From: Agarilytica sp033852175
GTDB taxonomy: Bacteria > Pseudomonadota > Gammaproteobacteria > Pseudomonadales > Cellvibrionaceae
Direction of reading: 5' to 3'
DNA length: 64,000 bases
NCBI GenBank assembly: GCA_033852175.1
Contig: JAWSUY010000035.1
Location: 16,087-80,086, forward strand
The translations under genes were made by a program, and so were the position numbers. This document shows positions 17,312-26,900 of the stretch, piece after piece (position 1 is the stretch's first letter; the number at the start of each line of letters is the position of its first letter). Below the pieces are notes generated by a model. The model ran no database searches. It was not told the origin of the DNA and saw only the letters and a list, made by a program, of their open reading frames with translations.

Positions 17312-18898
17312 ATGTCGATGTCTAGCTTAGCAACTCCAGGGGTCTATATTGACGAAGTCAATTCATTCCCCAATTCTGTTGTACCGGTAGCCACTGCGGT
17401 ACCGGCGTTTATCGGTTACACACCGCAAGCAGAATACAACGGAAAGTCGTATTACAATAAACCCACTAAAATCACCTCGTTCGCGGAATTTCAAGCATTT
17501 TTTATGCTGCCAGATCCTCCCGCACCGGCGGATGCCGCTCGGCAATATAACCCAGAATATTATTTGGTCGAGCAAAAGGAAGCGCCCACCTCCGGTGATT
17601 ACCTCACGCTGAACGGCACAATTTATTCAATATTGCCAGACCCCAACACCATTTACTATTTGTACAATAGTATTAAGTTGTTTTACCAAAATGGCGGCGG
17701 CGACGCATACATTGTTGCGATCGGCACTTACGGGCCATCGAGCAAAAAACCAATGGACTCGCCTTCTGACCAAGTTGTCAATCCGAACGTGCAGTTATCC
17801 GACTTACAATCCGGCTTGGAACTTCTCAAGAAAGAAACCGAGCCCACGATGTATGTCTGTCCTGAAGCGACGTTAATGTCTGTCGCGAACAATGGGACGT
17901 TAATGCAAAGCATGTTGCTTCAAGCAGAAGAAATGCAAACCTGCGTTTGTTTATTTGATGTGATTGGCGGTACTGACCCCGATCCGATTTTGTATACCGA
18001 CGACATTCAAACCTTCCGCGACAATACCGGTGCAAATGGTTTGGATCGTGGTGTGTGTTACTACCCTTTTGTGGGCACCACCATCATGCAGTCTTCAGAC
18101 ATTGATTTTACTAACCTATTTGGCGGTGATGTAAAACAATTGGATGCGATAGTGAACCCTCCTGCGGCTCCAAATCCCGATGCAGATGCGATCATTAATC
18201 TTATCGAAAACCCACCAGCCACAAACGCCATGTCCAATAGCCAGTTGCAAGCCTCGCTTGTTGCTTCCAGTGCGACTTATGCGCAAATCATTAACCACGT
18301 ACTCAGCGATGCGAACATTTTGCCCCCCAGTGGCGCAATGGCAGGCGTATACGCGGTTAACGATTCATCCAAAGGCGTTTGGAATGCTCCGGCTAACACC
18401 GGCATTGTCGGTGCGTCTAGTTTACCAATTCGCTTAAATGAAACCGAACAAGCAGGCTTGAACGTCGATGCGGTATCCGGTAAATCCATTAATGCGATTC
18501 GCTTTTTCACTGGCCAAGGCATTCTTATCTGGGGTGCAAGAACGCTAGACGGCAACAGCCAGGACTGGCGCTACGTCTCAGTAAGACGAACGTTAATTTA
18601 CCTAGAACAGTCGGTAAAACTTGCCTCCCGTGCTTATGTGTTTGCACCCAATGACGCAAATACCTGGGCCGGTGTGAAAAGTATGATTGGGAGCTTTTTG
18701 ATGGATGTCTGGAAAGAAGGCGGATTACAAGGCGCTTCGGCTGCTGATGCCTTCCAGGTGGATATCGGTTTAGGTTCTACCATGACAGCAGACGATTTAC
18801 TCAACGGTTACATGCGCGTATCGGTAAAAGTCGCAGTTGTACACCCTGCTGAATTTATCGTGATTACCTTTGCTCAGCAACAGGCTAAATCAGGCTAG
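17312..18898 (+). CDS. eCIS contractile sheath protein (Afp2/Pvc2-like)
   Basis: 528 residues of the phage tail sheath family. The N-terminus TPGVYIDEVNSFPNSV and the IGYTP block are typical of sheath subunits. The C-terminal part contains the WRYVSVRRTLIYLEQSVK helix and ends with the strand VSVKVAVVHPAEFIVITF that donates to the neighbouring subunit. The sheath polymerises around the tube and contracts to drive it into a target. Only one sheath gene is present, whereas Afp and PVC have three. A hairpin lies downstream, before the tube gene. Confidence 0.93.
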   Translation: MSMSSLATPGVYIDEVNSFPNSVVPVATAVPAFIGYTPQAEYNGKSYYNKPTKITSFAEFQAFFMLPDPPAPADAARQYNPEYYLVEQKEAPTSGDYLTLNGTIYSILPDPNTIYYLYNSIKLFYQNGGGDAYIVAIGTYGPSSKKPMDSPSDQVVNPNVQLSDLQSGLELLKKETEPTMYVCPEATLMSVANNGTLMQSMLLQAEEMQTCVCLFDVIGGTDPDPILYTDDIQTFRDNTGANGLDRGVCYYPFVGTTIMQSSDIDFTNLFGGDVKQLDAIVNPPAAPNPDADAIINLIENPPATNAMSNSQLQASLVASSATYAQIINHVLSDANILPPSGAMAGVYAVNDSSKGVWNAPANTGIVGASSLPIRLNETEQAGLNVDAVSGKSINAIRFFTGQGILIWGARTLDGNSQDWRYVSVRRTLIYLEQSVKLASRAYVFAPNDANTWAGVKSMIGSFLMDVWKEGGLQGASAADAFQVDIGLGSTMTADDLLNGYMRVSVKVAVVHPAEFIVITFAQQQAKSG

Positions 18899-18948
18899 TA
18901 TTTTTCGATTATATTTTTTTTAATTCGTTTTTAAACTAAAAACGTGCC

Positions 18949-18974
18949 CTTGTTCGGTCTTCATTCCGAGCAAG
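18949..18974 (+). terminator. Stem-loop between sheath and tube genes
   Basis: CTTGTTCGG and CCGAGCAAG form a 9-bp stem with one G-U pair around an 8-base loop. It is preceded by a second small inverted repeat (cgttttt..aaaaacg, 18926-18944). There is no long U-tract after it, so it is more likely an attenuator or an mRNA processing or stability element that sets sheath:tube stoichiometry than a full stop. Confidence 0.45.
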
Positions 18975-19015
18975 AGAGCGCTAAAACAATTTCTAATTTA
19001 TAGAGAGGATCAGTC

Positions 19016-19477
19016 ATGGCTGATGACGGAAGTAAAGAAGGCTCTACCTGGCCAATGCCCAAATTTCGTTTCGAGGTAGATCTTGGAACAGAATTGACAG
19101 GCGTCGCATTCCAAGAAGTTTCAGGAATGGATAAAGAAGTTCAAATTATCGAATACCGACACAGTAACAGCACCTTGTTCTCCACGATCAAAATGCCGGG
19201 TATTGCTAAGTACGGCAATATCACAATGAAACGCGGTGTTTTTGTCAACGACAATAAGTTCTGGACATGGATGGATGAGATTGAGATGAACGTCATTAAA
19301 CGACGTACAGTCTTGATTAAATTGTTAGATGAAGATGGAAAAGTCACCATGCAATGGCAGTTAAACAATGCATGGCCCACCAAAATTACCGGCACTGACT
19401 TGAAGTCAGACAGTAATGAGGTGGCGGTCAACACATTAGAAATTGCTCACGAACAATTAATTGTGACTAACGCCTAA
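19016..19477 (+). CDS. eCIS inner tube protein (Afp1/gp19-like)
   Basis: 153 residues of the T4 gp19-like tail tube family. The N-terminus has MPKFRFEVDLG followed by FQEVSGMDKEVQIIEYR, and later KMPGIAKYGNITMKRGVF, all typical of Hcp-fold tube subunits. GAGAGG sits before the ATG. The tube carries cargo in its lumen in related eCIS. The stop overlaps the next start by one base (TAATG), coupling it to the second tube gene. Confidence 0.92.
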   Translation: MADDGSKEGSTWPMPKFRFEVDLGTELTGVAFQEVSGMDKEVQIIEYRHSNSTLFSTIKMPGIAKYGNITMKRGVFVNDNKFWTWMDEIEMNVIKRRTVLIKLLDEDGKVTMQWQLNNAWPTKITGTDLKSDSNEVAVNTLEIAHEQLIVTNA

Positions 19478-19971
19478 TGCCGACTGACTTACAAACCAGC
19501 TTTTACTTTGGCGTAACGATATCCGGCGAAAGCGCCAGTAGCGATACTGCCTTTCAAGAGGTATCGGGCTTGAGTAAAGAGCTGGGAACTGAGGATGTCG
19601 TGTGTGGGGGGGAAAACCGTTTCAAGTATCGGCTCCCCACCATTACCACATATCCCAACTTGGTTTTGAAGCGCGGTATTGTGTTATCAGACTCCCCTCT
19701 TATCCAATGGTGTCAGCTCACATTAGATTCGGGTCTGAGTACCGCGATTACAACAAAAAACATTATGGTCAACCTCTACGATGAAGATGGCCAAACCAAT
19801 ATGCAGTGGAGCTTTGAAAAAGCTTACCCACTCAAATGGTCGATGACCGATTTAAAATCACAAGAAAGCACCCTTCTAGTGGAAACTCTTGAGTTTGCTT
19901 ATCAATACTTTGAAGTCGAAGACAGTCGCGATAGTCAAGACATGGGCATTGCGAATCTCTTTGGTGACTAG
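19477..19971 (+). CDS. eCIS second tube protein, baseplate-proximal (Afp5-like)
   Basis: 164 residues, a paralogue of the preceding tube protein with the same FQEVSGLSKELGTEDVV and NLVLKRGIVLSD landmarks. In Afp/PVC the second tube protein (Afp5) forms the initiating ring that joins the spike hub to the main tube, and its place after Afp1 fits that role. The start overlaps the previous stop by one base. It is followed by about 80 bases and then the small Afp6-like gene. Confidence 0.88.
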   Translation: MPTDLQTSFYFGVTISGESASSDTAFQEVSGLSKELGTEDVVCGGENRFKYRLPTITTYPNLVLKRGIVLSDSPLIQWCQLTLDSGLSTAITTKNIMVNLYDEDGQTNMQWSFEKAYPLKWSMTDLKSQESTLLVETLEFAYQYFEVEDSRDSQDMGIANLFGD

Positions 19972-20049
19972 ATGATAATAATTAATCAGTTGTAATTAAC
20001 ACCCGCAAAAATTAAGACAGTCTTTTATTGATAAAACGAAGATAACTTT

Positions 20050-20220
20050 ATGGCCGTTGAAATTCGAGAACTTGTGATTAAAACCACTATAAACACGCCT
20101 AAGGAGGACAAACAATCCTCCCTAGATAGCAAAAGTTTAAGCACCCTAAAACAGCAGTTGGTACAAGAGTGCTTAAAAGCACTCCGAAATAAACCTCAGA
20201 CCAATAGCTTTGACCGATAA
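20050..20220 (+). CDS. Small eCIS protein, DUF5908 (Afp6-like)
   Basis: A 56-residue protein starting MAVEIRELVIKTTINTP. The M-[PA]-V-E-I-R-E-L-V-I-K start is the hallmark of DUF5908, the small protein found between tube and hub genes in eCIS clusters. The C-terminal half is a short amphipathic helix (LKQQLVQECLKALRNK). Its exact role in particles is unknown; a chaperone or hub-associated peptide is a reasonable guess. It is followed by a 133-base gap before the hub gene. Confidence 0.85.
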   Translation: MAVEIRELVIKTTINTPKEDKQSSLDSKSLSTLKQQLVQECLKALRNKPQTNSFDR

Positions 20221-20353
20221 CGTTATGGATTATTTAGTTTGTTAGCGTAGATACATAGCTCAGGTGGCCAGACAGTTCAGGTAAGTAGACAGCTTAGATT
20301 GATAATTTTAAACATCGAAAACGTAGATATATTAAGAGCCTAGATCTTTTCCA

Positions 20354-21064
20354 ATGACGACATTTAAAAACATGCGACTCGTCGCATATAAAGACGAAAA
20401 GTTTAACTCGAAAGTTGCCGAATACGTGGTAATGCTAAACCCCGAGTCACTAAAATGGGGACGTAGTATTGAATACAATGAAGAGCAGCCAATTGATGCA
20501 AGTGCGCCATCACAAAAATACAATAAGACACCCGGCGAAAAACTCAGCTTTGACATCACCATTGACTGTACAGGTGTTGTCGATAGTAGCCGCGTAGACC
20601 TACCCACCGAAATCACCAATCTTTCAACCGTCGTATACGACTACAACGGTGAAATTCATCGCCCAAATTTTGTGGCCGTTTACTGGGGCAAGGGACTTTC
20701 ATTTCAGGGAGTACTCACTACTTTCGATTCGTCGTATACGTATTTTAAACCAGACGGAACAGCCCTGCGAGCAAAGGTATCGCTTGCGTTTACGTCCTAT
20801 ATTAACCCTTCCCTTCGCGCCCAGCAGGATGCGGATGAATCACCTGACATTACCCACCTTGTCAGTGTTGTCGAAGGCGATACCCTGCCGCAAATATCAA
20901 AAAACATTCTGGACTCGCCAGACTATTACATTCAGGTCGCACGCTATAACGGTTTAAACAAGTTTCGTCAGATTACCGCGGGCAGTCAGATAGTGGTTCC
21001 TCCGCTTGTGCCTGAGGGCAGCGCTCCCGAAAGCACTTCGGTATCTAAGGGAACTATTCAATGA
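20354..21064 (+). CDS. eCIS hub/tube-adaptor protein with LysM domain (Afp7-like)
   Basis: 236 residues. The first 150 residues match the CIS tube/adaptor family (MLNPESLKWGRSIEYNE and the FDITIDCTG block). A C-terminal LysM module lies at about 168-220 (VSVVEGDTLPQISKNIL through YNGLNKFRQITAG and IVVPPL). In Afp/PVC this protein sits between hub and wedge, like gp53 of T4 with its LysM fold. It overlaps the spike gene by four bases (ATGA). Confidence 0.88.
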   Translation: MTTFKNMRLVAYKDEKFNSKVAEYVVMLNPESLKWGRSIEYNEEQPIDASAPSQKYNKTPGEKLSFDITIDCTGVVDSSRVDLPTEITNLSTVVYDYNGEIHRPNFVAVYWGKGLSFQGVLTTFDSSYTYFKPDGTALRAKVSLAFTSYINPSLRAQQDADESPDITHLVSVVEGDTLPQISKNILDSPDYYIQVARYNGLNKFRQITAGSQIVVPPLVPEGSAPESTSVSKGTIQ

Positions 21065-22845
21065 CCACAACAACGATTGGCAGCCTTATTTCCTATGGCA
21101 TTAAGATCAAGGGTTCGGCCATTGACGATACGATTCAGGTGCATGCGATTCATGTAGAGCAGAGTATTAATCGCATCTCTACCGCAATGATTACTATTTT
21201 GGACGGCAGCCCTTCGAAAGAGAAATTCCCGGTCAGCGCATCAGATACCTTCGTTCCCGGTAATGCCGTTACCATTGAGGCGGGCTACAACAATACCAAT
21301 AGTGTTTTATTCACGGGGATTATCACTAAACAGAGTGTTCGTGTTCATAATTCAACTGGCCCTATGTTGCTGATTGAATGTAAAGACGAAGCGATAAAAA
21401 TGACGGTTGGACGTAAAAGTTCGGCGTATAGCAAGAAGAAAGACAGTGATGTGATTAGCACGCTGATTGGAAATTCGAGTTTATCGTCTGACGTGACAGC
21501 GACAACGGTTGTGATTCCTGAGTTAGTTCAGTACTACACCACCGATTGGGATTTTATGCTCGCACGTGCTGAGGTGAACAGCATGATTGTTAGTACACTG
21601 AATGGCAAGGTCAGTGTCTTTGACCCGACCAGTGATACCTCTTCAGTAACGACGCTAACCTATGGCGACAATCTTTACGATATTAATGCGGACCTCAATT
21701 CTGTTTCTCAATTGGCTCAGGTGAAGGCGTCGGCGTGGGATTACCAGAATCAAAAATTGATTACGGCGGAGGCTTCCAACAGTTTGGCTGGGCCTGGGAA
21801 TATTAGCAGTAAGACGCTTTCGGATGTTGTCGGTCTTTCTACTTTCGAATTGCAAACCACGGCTGCTGAAACAACGGATGAGTTAACCAGTTGGGCGAAG
21901 GCGCAAATGTTAAAGAGTGAGCTATCCAAAATTACGGGTGACCTTCGTATGCAAGGCTGCACAACAATTACGCCGGGTAAGTACGTAACGATCGACGGTG
22001 TGGGTGCACGCTTTGATGGCGACCATTTTGTGTCGGCGGCGCGTCACGACATTATTGATGGTAATTGGTTTACGGAGTTGAACATTGGTTTAGATTCCAA
22101 TTGGTTTATTCAGGAGCATGAGGTTGAGGCTCCTCCTGCGGCGGGTTTGTTGCCGGGTATTCAGGGTTTGTTTACGGGTGTGGTTCAAAAAATTGATTCG
22201 GACCCAGATTCCGAGTATCGCATTCAGGTTGAGGTAGCCTTGTTTAATGACAATGGTGAAGGCTTGTGGGCACGGTTATCGAATTTTTATTCGACGAGTG
22301 GTCAGGGTGTTTTCTTTTTACCTGAGGTGGGTGACGAAGTAATTTTGGGGTTTTTGAATGAAGATCCGCGTTATCCGGTTATTTTGGGAAGTCTATACAG
22401 TCAGAAGAATAAGCCATATTCAGACTTTACGCCGAATGAGAAAAATTCGATGAAGGGCATTGTCAGTAAGAGTGAGCTACGGGTGATGTTTGATGATGAG
22501 AATAAGGTGCTAACGCTGATTACGCCGAACAAGAATACGATTGAGCTTTCGGATAAGGACAAGCAGATTTCGATTAAGGATGAGAACAGTAATTCGATTG
22601 TGATGTCTTCGTCTGGGATTGAGATTAAGAGTCCGAAAGATATTACGATTTCGGCTACGCAGGCGGTTTCTGTTAAGGGTTCTACTGGGGTGTCGGTTGA
22701 GGCTTCGGGTGGTGATGTGAGTGTTAAGGGTATTAATGTTAAGGAGGAGGCTTCGGCTCAATATTCGGCTAAGGGTGGTGCGACTGCTCAGGTTGAGGGG
22801 AGTGCGACGTTAACCCTTAAGGGTGGGATGGTGATGATTAACTAG
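21061..22845 (+). CDS. eCIS central spike protein, VgrG-like (Afp8/Pvc8-like)
   Basis: 594 residues with the VgrG layout. A gp27-like hub domain fills about the first 350 residues. A gp5-like OB domain follows (IQGLFTGVVQKIDSDPDSEY, then LPEVGDEVILGFLNEDPRYP, then ILGSLYSQ). The C-terminal beta-helix needle consists of short repeats rich in Ser, Lys, Gly and Ile (from about 480 to the end). It forms the trimeric spike at the baseplate centre and is capped by the PAAR tip. A palindromic element follows before the PAAR gene. Confidence 0.92.
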   Translation: MTTTTIGSLISYGIKIKGSAIDDTIQVHAIHVEQSINRISTAMITILDGSPSKEKFPVSASDTFVPGNAVTIEAGYNNTNSVLFTGIITKQSVRVHNSTGPMLLIECKDEAIKMTVGRKSSAYSKKKDSDVISTLIGNSSLSSDVTATTVVIPELVQYYTTDWDFMLARAEVNSMIVSTLNGKVSVFDPTSDTSSVTTLTYGDNLYDINADLNSVSQLAQVKASAWDYQNQKLITAEASNSLAGPGNISSKTLSDVVGLSTFELQTTAAETTDELTSWAKAQMLKSELSKITGDLRMQGCTTITPGKYVTIDGVGARFDGDHFVSAARHDIIDGNWFTELNIGLDSNWFIQEHEVEAPPAAGLLPGIQGLFTGVVQKIDSDPDSEYRIQVEVALFNDNGEGLWARLSNFYSTSGQGVFFLPEVGDEVILGFLNEDPRYPVILGSLYSQKNKPYSDFTPNEKNSMKGIVSKSELRVMFDDENKVLTLITPNKNTIELSDKDKQISIKDENSNSIVMSSSGIEIKSPKDITISATQAVSVKGSTGVSVEASGGDVSVKGINVKEEASAQYSAKGGATAQVEGSATLTLKGGMVMIN

Positions 22846-22896
22846 GGTTTTTGGTTGGGTGTTGTCTTGGGTGGTTTTGTGGAGTGTCCCGGTTAG

Positions 22897-22995
22897 TACC
22901 GGGGATTGATTTTCCTGACACGCCATAAACACGTCCCTGTGGGCTCGACTGCAGCATCCATGCTGCACACGGTCAGGTAAATCAATCCCCGGCAC
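22897..22995. repeat. Palindromic intergenic element, copy R2 (inside the eCIS operon)
   Basis: The arms taccggggattgattttcctg and its near-complement gtcaggtaaatcaatccccg bracket about 50 bases. The interior reads acacgccataaacacgtccc then tgtgggctcgactgcagcat, and is clearly related to the copy at 42281. It lies between spike and PAAR genes, where it could form a strong mRNA stem. Confidence 0.75.
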
Positions 22996-23112
22996 TACCC
23001 TAGTTTTGTTCATGTCGGGAATAATTGAAGCAGAATCGAGAAGAATAAAACAGAACAGAAAAAAACTGAAAAATTAAAGATAAGATAATTGAAGATAAGA
23101 GAAGAGAACGAT

Positions 23113-23412
23113 ATGCCTCCAGCGGCAAGATTAACAGATATGCATGTATGCCCAATGGTCACACCGGGTGTGCCCCCTATTCCGCATGTAGGCGGTCCGG
23201 TTACCGGTCCAGGTGAGCCGACTGTTTTGATTGGTAAGTTACCAGCGGCAAAGGTTGGCGATATGTTGGTGTGTGTGGGGCCTCCGGATTCGATTGTCAA
23301 AGGTTCGGCAACGGTAATGATTGGTGGAACGCCTGCGGCGCGTTTGGGTGATTCTACGGCTCACGGTGGCAGTATTGTTTTAGGGTGTTTCACTGTGATG
23401 ATTGGAGGTTAG
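23113..23412 (+). CDS. eCIS spike tip, PAAR protein (Afp10-like)
   Basis: 99 residues from the ATG at 23113. It begins MPPAARLTDMHVCP, as PAAR tips do, and contains the repeated GTPAARLGD and VMIGG turns. The frame is open upstream to a TTG at 23089, but the MPPAAR start is the conventional one and GAGAA lies just before it. PAAR proteins sharpen the VgrG needle and bind a metal ion through conserved His/Cys residues; His12, Cys14 and a later HGG are present. The gp25 gene starts six bases downstream. Confidence 0.9.
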   Translation: MPPAARLTDMHVCPMVTPGVPPIPHVGGPVTGPGEPTVLIGKLPAAKVGDMLVCVGPPDSIVKGSATVMIGGTPAARLGDSTAHGGSIVLGCFTVMIGG

Positions 23413-23418
23413 TTCAAT

Positions 23419-23964
23419 ATGGGACAGTCAGCGAGTTCAAGTAATGCAACACCTTTGTTTAAGAATGTTGCGAATGTACGAACGTCAGACCCAAGCACTA
23501 CAACAGCGTTGAGCAGTACGTCGGCGTCTAGTCAAGCGACGGCGATGACGGAAGAAAGTTTTTTAGGCTCCGGTTGGTCGTTTCCACCGACGTTTGACAA
23601 ATCGACGAATCAGGTTGTATTGAGTGGCAGTGAAACCAATATTAATCAGTCAATTGATTTGGTGTTGCAAACACCGCGTGGTGCGCGGAGTTTAATTCCT
23701 GATTTTGGAAGCAATTTATCGAGTTTTTTGTTTCGCAATGCAGATGCAACGTTGAAGGACGAGATTGAGCAGTCGGTGAAAACGACACTGTTAGAGAACG
23801 AGCCGAGAATAACGGTGGATTCTGTGGATGTTACGTTTACACGTAATAGCGGGTCGACGGTGAATCTAGCAATTAGTTATACGGTTAAGAATACGAATAC
23901 ACGGCATAACCATGTATTTCCATTTTCTCTACTTGAAGGTACTAATTTGCAGGTGACAACTTAG
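23419..23964 (+). CDS. eCIS baseplate protein, gp25-like (Afp9-like)
   Basis: 181 residues. After an unusual Ser/Thr/Ala-rich N-terminal extension of about 45 residues comes the gp25/GPW domain. It has LGSGWSFPPTFD, INQSIDLVLQTPRGARSLIPDFG and the helix-strand region ending in EPRITVDSVDVTF. gp25 bridges sheath and wedge in contractile tails. The extension is not typical of the family and matches the Ser/Thr-rich tracts in the neighbouring baseplate proteins. Confidence 0.88.
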   Translation: MGQSASSSNATPLFKNVANVRTSDPSTTTALSSTSASSQATAMTEESFLGSGWSFPPTFDKSTNQVVLSGSETNINQSIDLVLQTPRGARSLIPDFGSNLSSFLFRNADATLKDEIEQSVKTTLLENEPRITVDSVDVTFTRNSGSTVNLAISYTVKNTNTRHNHVFPFSLLEGTNLQVTT

Positions 23965-23966
23965 TA

Positions 23967-26900
23967 ATGGCGCAAGCGGTCAATTCCTCTTCTCGCACGC
24001 AGCAGATTAAGTGTGCGCTTAACCCCGATAGTGTTTTAATCGATGGGCGGGATTGCCGTGATCGCTTGGCATTTGCCGCGCGTTTTGCTGAATTGATATT
24101 GTATTACAACCAAGACAATCAGTTGTCGGGCAGTTGGCAGTCGTTTTTTGTTAAAGACCCTGTGATTTTGTTAGCCGTAATTAGTAAGACGGATTACACC
24201 CGTGACCATATGCAGTTTTCGCAGTTGCAGCGTAATATCAATCAAACGACGGTTGCGAATCAGTCTATCTATAGTGCTTCGGATCAAACGAAATCTGGGC
24301 AATCCACCTCTGCATTAGCAAGCTCGCAATCAACAAGCTCCAAGCAAGCACCGTCCAATCAATCCAATTCCACAACTGCTCCTTCAAATTCTAAAAGCAG
24401 TAATGTTGTGACGCTATCGACGGCGCAGTGTATTCGCGACAATGCAGAGTCGATCAATGCCCTATTCACTTTATTAGAACGAGTATTTAGTACGATCGAT
24501 GGCTGGATCAAGTGTATGGCCAGTACAAATCAGTCATATGATTTGTATACCTTTATGGAAAAGTCGATTCGAGACGGTATCGCCAAGCAATTGTGGAAGA
24601 TGGTAGCGTTGCAGCAGTATTTTTCAATTAAAACACACGGCGCGGTTCTGCCCCCAAACACGACTGTTTTTAATAATTTTGATTCGGTATGGAAGGCGAC
24701 GAGTTCTCAGAAGAAGCCTAAGTCTCAGCCAGCGACTGAAAAGCCATTTGATGCGCTGTTAGATCAGTTATGGTCGATTTACCATAAGGCATTCAGTTTT
24801 TTCTTGCAGGTGATCGATAGCGCTAAGCAAGAATTTTATGACATGAAGTGGCAGGAGAATGACTTTCCTGATACTTCGCTGCTCATTTCGTTTAGTGAAT
24901 TGATGAAGACTCAGCAGAAACAGATTAATCTGTTGAGCGGTCAGCATTTGGACTTTTATTATCAGAATGTTCTAAAACAAACGCTTCTCGGTGCTAAGGC
25001 CGATCAGGCTTTTGTTTGTCTTGAGTTAGCGGATAATATTGATTCGTTATCATTGCCTGCGGGTACAGGTTTTAGTGCCGGCGTTTATCCTGACAAGAGT
25101 ACGATTGTTTTTGTTAACGATACGCAATGTGATCTTAACCGAGCCAAAATTGGTGAGGTGAATACACTTTATTATCTTCCCTCGCCTGATAGTGCGCTGT
25201 TGTCAGACGGCAGTCAGTTGGGCGATATTTCTATTTCTGCAACGAGCAGTGCGACTACAGCGACTGGCTCTACAACTGAAACAGGGGCTTCGAATTCAAG
25301 TGCTAGCGGCACGACTTCAGCTACTGACACTTCCTCTACTAACTCTTCCGCTACAGATTCTTCAACAGCCGCGTCAACAACGACTGATTCGGCTACTGAT
25401 GCATCGTCATCCACGTCCACGGTACCTTCAACAACAACTTCAACAACAGATTCTGCAACGACTACTGCCCCGACAGTTGCACCAACAATCGCACCCACAG
25501 AGGCAGAGATCGAGGCATTCATAACGCCTAAGCTGTATCTCAGTACGGTAGAAAGTGCCACTGAGGTGGTGAAAAATCAAGATCAAGAAATTCAGAGTTG
25601 GGATGCTTTTGGTAATACCAACGGAGTCAGTGTCCAACAGGGTTTTGCGTTCGGCTCACCGATGCTTTTTTTGCAAGGCGGTATACGCACGATCACGATA
25701 ACCCTGACATTGGATGAAATGCTTCCTACAAGCTATTTCAATTTGAGTCAGTTTTATCTGAGCACCAAGAAGGCTTGGTTTGAAGTCACGGCCACAAATA
25801 TTCAGGCTTCTGAGTTGATGGATAATAATGTCATCATTCTTCAGGTTGTTTTAAGTGAAGCCGACCCAGCGATTGAAGCGTTCACGAAAAACCCCGATGG
25901 TTTAAGCTGTGACTGGCCGATGTTTAAAGTCATGATGGCGGCGTCTATAGATTTAGAGCAGCACGTTCTATTGAACTCGGTTTCTATCCAGACCGATGTC
26001 ACTAATTTCAGTCAATTCAGCATGGGCAATACGACGTCGATATTACCCAATACCGGCCCGGTGCAAGTATTGGGTCCGATCCCAGAATTGGGTTCGTATT
26101 TTTATATGGGCAGCAATGAGTGTTTTGCTAAACCTCTGTCTTCGTTAACCCTGGTTCAAGAATGGGATAATATCCCCGCTCTTTTCCGCGATTATTATGC
26201 GCCTTACAATACATTTTTAGACCCCGACGGTAGTCCACCGAAAGATCATTTTAACAATACGGCCTTTATGGGGAATTGGTCTTTACTTGAAGGTCGCAGT
26301 TGGAAGATATTGCCAACGCAAACCGGAACGCCGCCTCCAGTGCAGATGTTTCAACAAACGACGCCACTTGCGGTTCCACCAGCGTTACCCACTAAAAACC
26401 TTCCGCAGAGTACTTCTGATTTCAAGTTTGATGCAACCGGCACGTCTACAACGCCCGGTGTATTTTCGTTATCCGCACCAAATCCGGATTTGGTCAAAGC
26501 CGCCCTGCCCTTAATTGAAAAGGCGCAGTCCGGTTACATCCGCTTTACACTGTGCCAACCCGCACATGCTTTTGGTAATGATTTATACCCTAAGGTCGTA
26601 TCCGACATTACCCTTAAGAATGCCGAGATTCTGATTAAAAAGGCAGAGGGCGGCGGTACAGTCGCCAAGATAATGAAAGCCGTTGAAGATGCGGTTAAGT
26701 CGGTAATGAAGGGCGTATCAAAAGTTGTTGGCGCCATTACCGGAGTGGTTAAAAAACTGCTGAAAACCGTGACCTCAGCAATTAAGTCCGTCGTTGGTCT
26801 TGTTGAAAAAGCAATAAAAACAGTCATCGGATTAATTAAAAAGATCATTGAATCGATACTCGGTCTTCTAGGAAAGATCATTAAGGGAACTGTTTCAGGC

